Source: Pseudomonas promysalinigenes (lineage in GTDB: Bacteria; Pseudomonadota; Gammaproteobacteria; Pseudomonadales; Pseudomonadaceae). From it: a DNA stretch of 64,000 nucleotides. The stretch spans positions 1,922,001 to 1,986,000 of the forward strand of contig NZ_CP077094.1 of the NCBI RefSeq assembly GCF_014269025.2, read 5' to 3'. The position numbers were made by a program, and so were the translations under genes. Below the pieces are notes generated by a model. It was not told the origin of the DNA. It worked only from the letters and a program-made list of their open reading frames with translations, and ran no database searches. Each line of letters opens with the position of its first letter. Positions within the stretch are counted from its first letter, which is position 1. This document shows positions 63,405 through 64,000 of this stretch, piece by piece.

Positions 63405-63899
63405 TCAGCGGCGGCGGAAAAGCGGCAGCGGCTCGTCGGTGGCGGCCTGGTAGGTCACCGAGAAGTCCTTCAGGCCTTGCAGCGCGTCTTGCGGATCTTT
63501 ATCGGCCCGGATGGCGAAGGCGTCGAAGCCGCAGCGGGCCATGAAGAACAACTGATCGCGCAACACGTCACCAATGGCGCGCAGTTCGCCCTTGAAGCCG
63601 TAGCGGTCGCGCAGCAGGCGTGCATTGGAGTAGCTGCGCCCATCGGTAAAGGCGGGGAAGTTCAGGGCGATGACCTGAAAATGCTGCACGTCGTCACCGA
63701 TTTCTTCGGCCTGCTCGTCACTGTCCAGCCATACACCCAGGCCGCCGTCGCGGGCCTTGAGCACGTGGGCATGGTCACGCCACATCTGCAGCGGGACGAT
63801 ATAGTCGTCGCAATTGCTCAGTTCATCGAACGAGAAATCCTTGGGCAACAGGTGCCAGGTTTCGTCGACGATCTGGTTGTTCTTAATGATTCGCTGCAT
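63405..63899 (-). CDS. DUF934 protein, sulfite reductase partner
   Basis: A 164-residue cytoplasmic protein of the DUF934 family (IVPLQMWRDH, GVWLDSDEQAEEIG, ALNFPAFTDGRSYSNARLLR, ELRAIGDVLRDQLFFMARCG). These are always found with CysI-type sulfite reductases and are thought to help assimilatory sulfite reduction. Its ATG overlaps the last codons of the upstream cysI gene in another frame, so translation is coupled. The protein ends in a short Arg-rich tail. Confidence 0.92.
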   Translation of the reverse strand: MQRIIKNNQIVDETWHLLPKDFSFDELSNCDDYIVPLQMWRDHAHVLKARDGGLGVWLDSDEQAEEIGDDVQHFQVIALNFPAFTDGRSYSNARLLRDRYGFKGELRAIGDVLRDQLFFMARCGFDAFAIRADKDPQDALQGLKDFSVTYQAATDEPLPLFRRR

Positions 63900-64000
63900 A
63901 GACGCGTTCCTTGAAGGGGTCGATGCCGATCCGCTGGTAGGTGTCGATGAAACGCTCTTCCTCGGTGCGTCGTTCGACGTACACGGCGATCAGCTTCTCG
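63883..64000 (-). CDS. cysI: 3' end of nitrite/sulfite reductase hemoprotein gene
   Basis: Only the last 38 codons lie in the window; the gene continues past 64000. The minus-strand frame reads EKLIAVYVERRTEEERFIDT, then YQRIGIDPFKERVYAANH and TAA at 63885-63883. GIDPFKERVY is the usual C-terminal end of Pseudomonas CysI, and the overlap with a DUF934 gene supports it. CysI reduces sulfite to sulfide with siroheme and a 4Fe-4S cluster; those motifs lie outside the window. Confidence 0.85.
   Translation of the reverse strand, partial: EKLIAVYVERRTEEERFIDTYQRIGIDPFKERVYAANH

Overview
The window looks like chromosome from a Pseudomonas of the P. putida group. The reasons are G+C-rich coding DNA, many genes typical of that group (dkgB, a DUF934 gene overlapping the end of a CysI-type sulfite reductase, a Cup fimbrial locus with Roc/Rcs-type signalling, betT), and AACAACAA leaders of the kind bound by Pseudomonas Hfq/Crc. 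The species is inferred from gene content only.

Region 1 (1-9.3 kb) is an accessory patch. It has a tRNA-Ser promoter, a 3'-truncated tRNA-Ser, an intact tRNA-Ser(TGA) and about 1.5 kb of broken genes. A small metabolic group follows (AhpD-like protein, two SDRs, divergent GlxA-type regulator, alpha/beta hydrolase). A decayed IS3-family element then cuts off a phage lysis cassette (muramidase endolysin, Rz, embedded Rz1).

Region 2 (9.3-13.7 kb) holds a 53-codon hydrophilic ORF, a CPA1-type antiporter, an orphan GAF-PAS histidine kinase of the HisKA_2/HWE class and two small uncharacterised genes.

Region 3 (14-27.8 kb) is a chaperone-usher fimbrial operon (subunit, chaperone, usher, two-domain tip protein, two more subunits). 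It faces a four-gene signalling operon: hybrid kinase without HPt, REC-EAL phosphodiesterase, hybrid kinase with HPt, RcsB-like regulator. The layout matches the P. aeruginosa Roc and PvrSR/RcsCB systems that control Cup fimbriae.

Region 4 (27.8-34.1 kb) has a small membrane protein, a hemerythrin, an SDR, a two-helix membrane protein, a BetT-type BCCT carrier and an MscS channel.

Region 5 (34.2-50.6 kb) is the most interesting part: a catabolic island around a secreted alkylsulfatase. It encodes an acyl-CoA ligase, two acyl-CoA dehydrogenases, an MFS carrier, two LysR regulators, a DUF1329/DUF1302 envelope pair, a 3-hydroxyacyl-CoA dehydrogenase, an iron alcohol dehydrogenase and a hotdog thioesterase. 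Three promoters share a box ATGGC-N4-ATC-N-GAA-N5-TATT, and six translation starts carry an A-rich Hfq/Crc-type motif. The island reads as one regulon for release, oxidation, activation and beta-oxidation of an alcohol from a sulfate ester. The true substrate cannot be read from sequence.

Region 6 (50.7-64 kb) has a lipoprotein, a 2,539-residue Rhs/YD-repeat protein with four N-terminal repeats and an A+T-rich insert, an AraC regulator with an Fsr-like MFS exporter, an outer-membrane-type protein, dkgB, the DUF934 gene and the 3' end of cysI.
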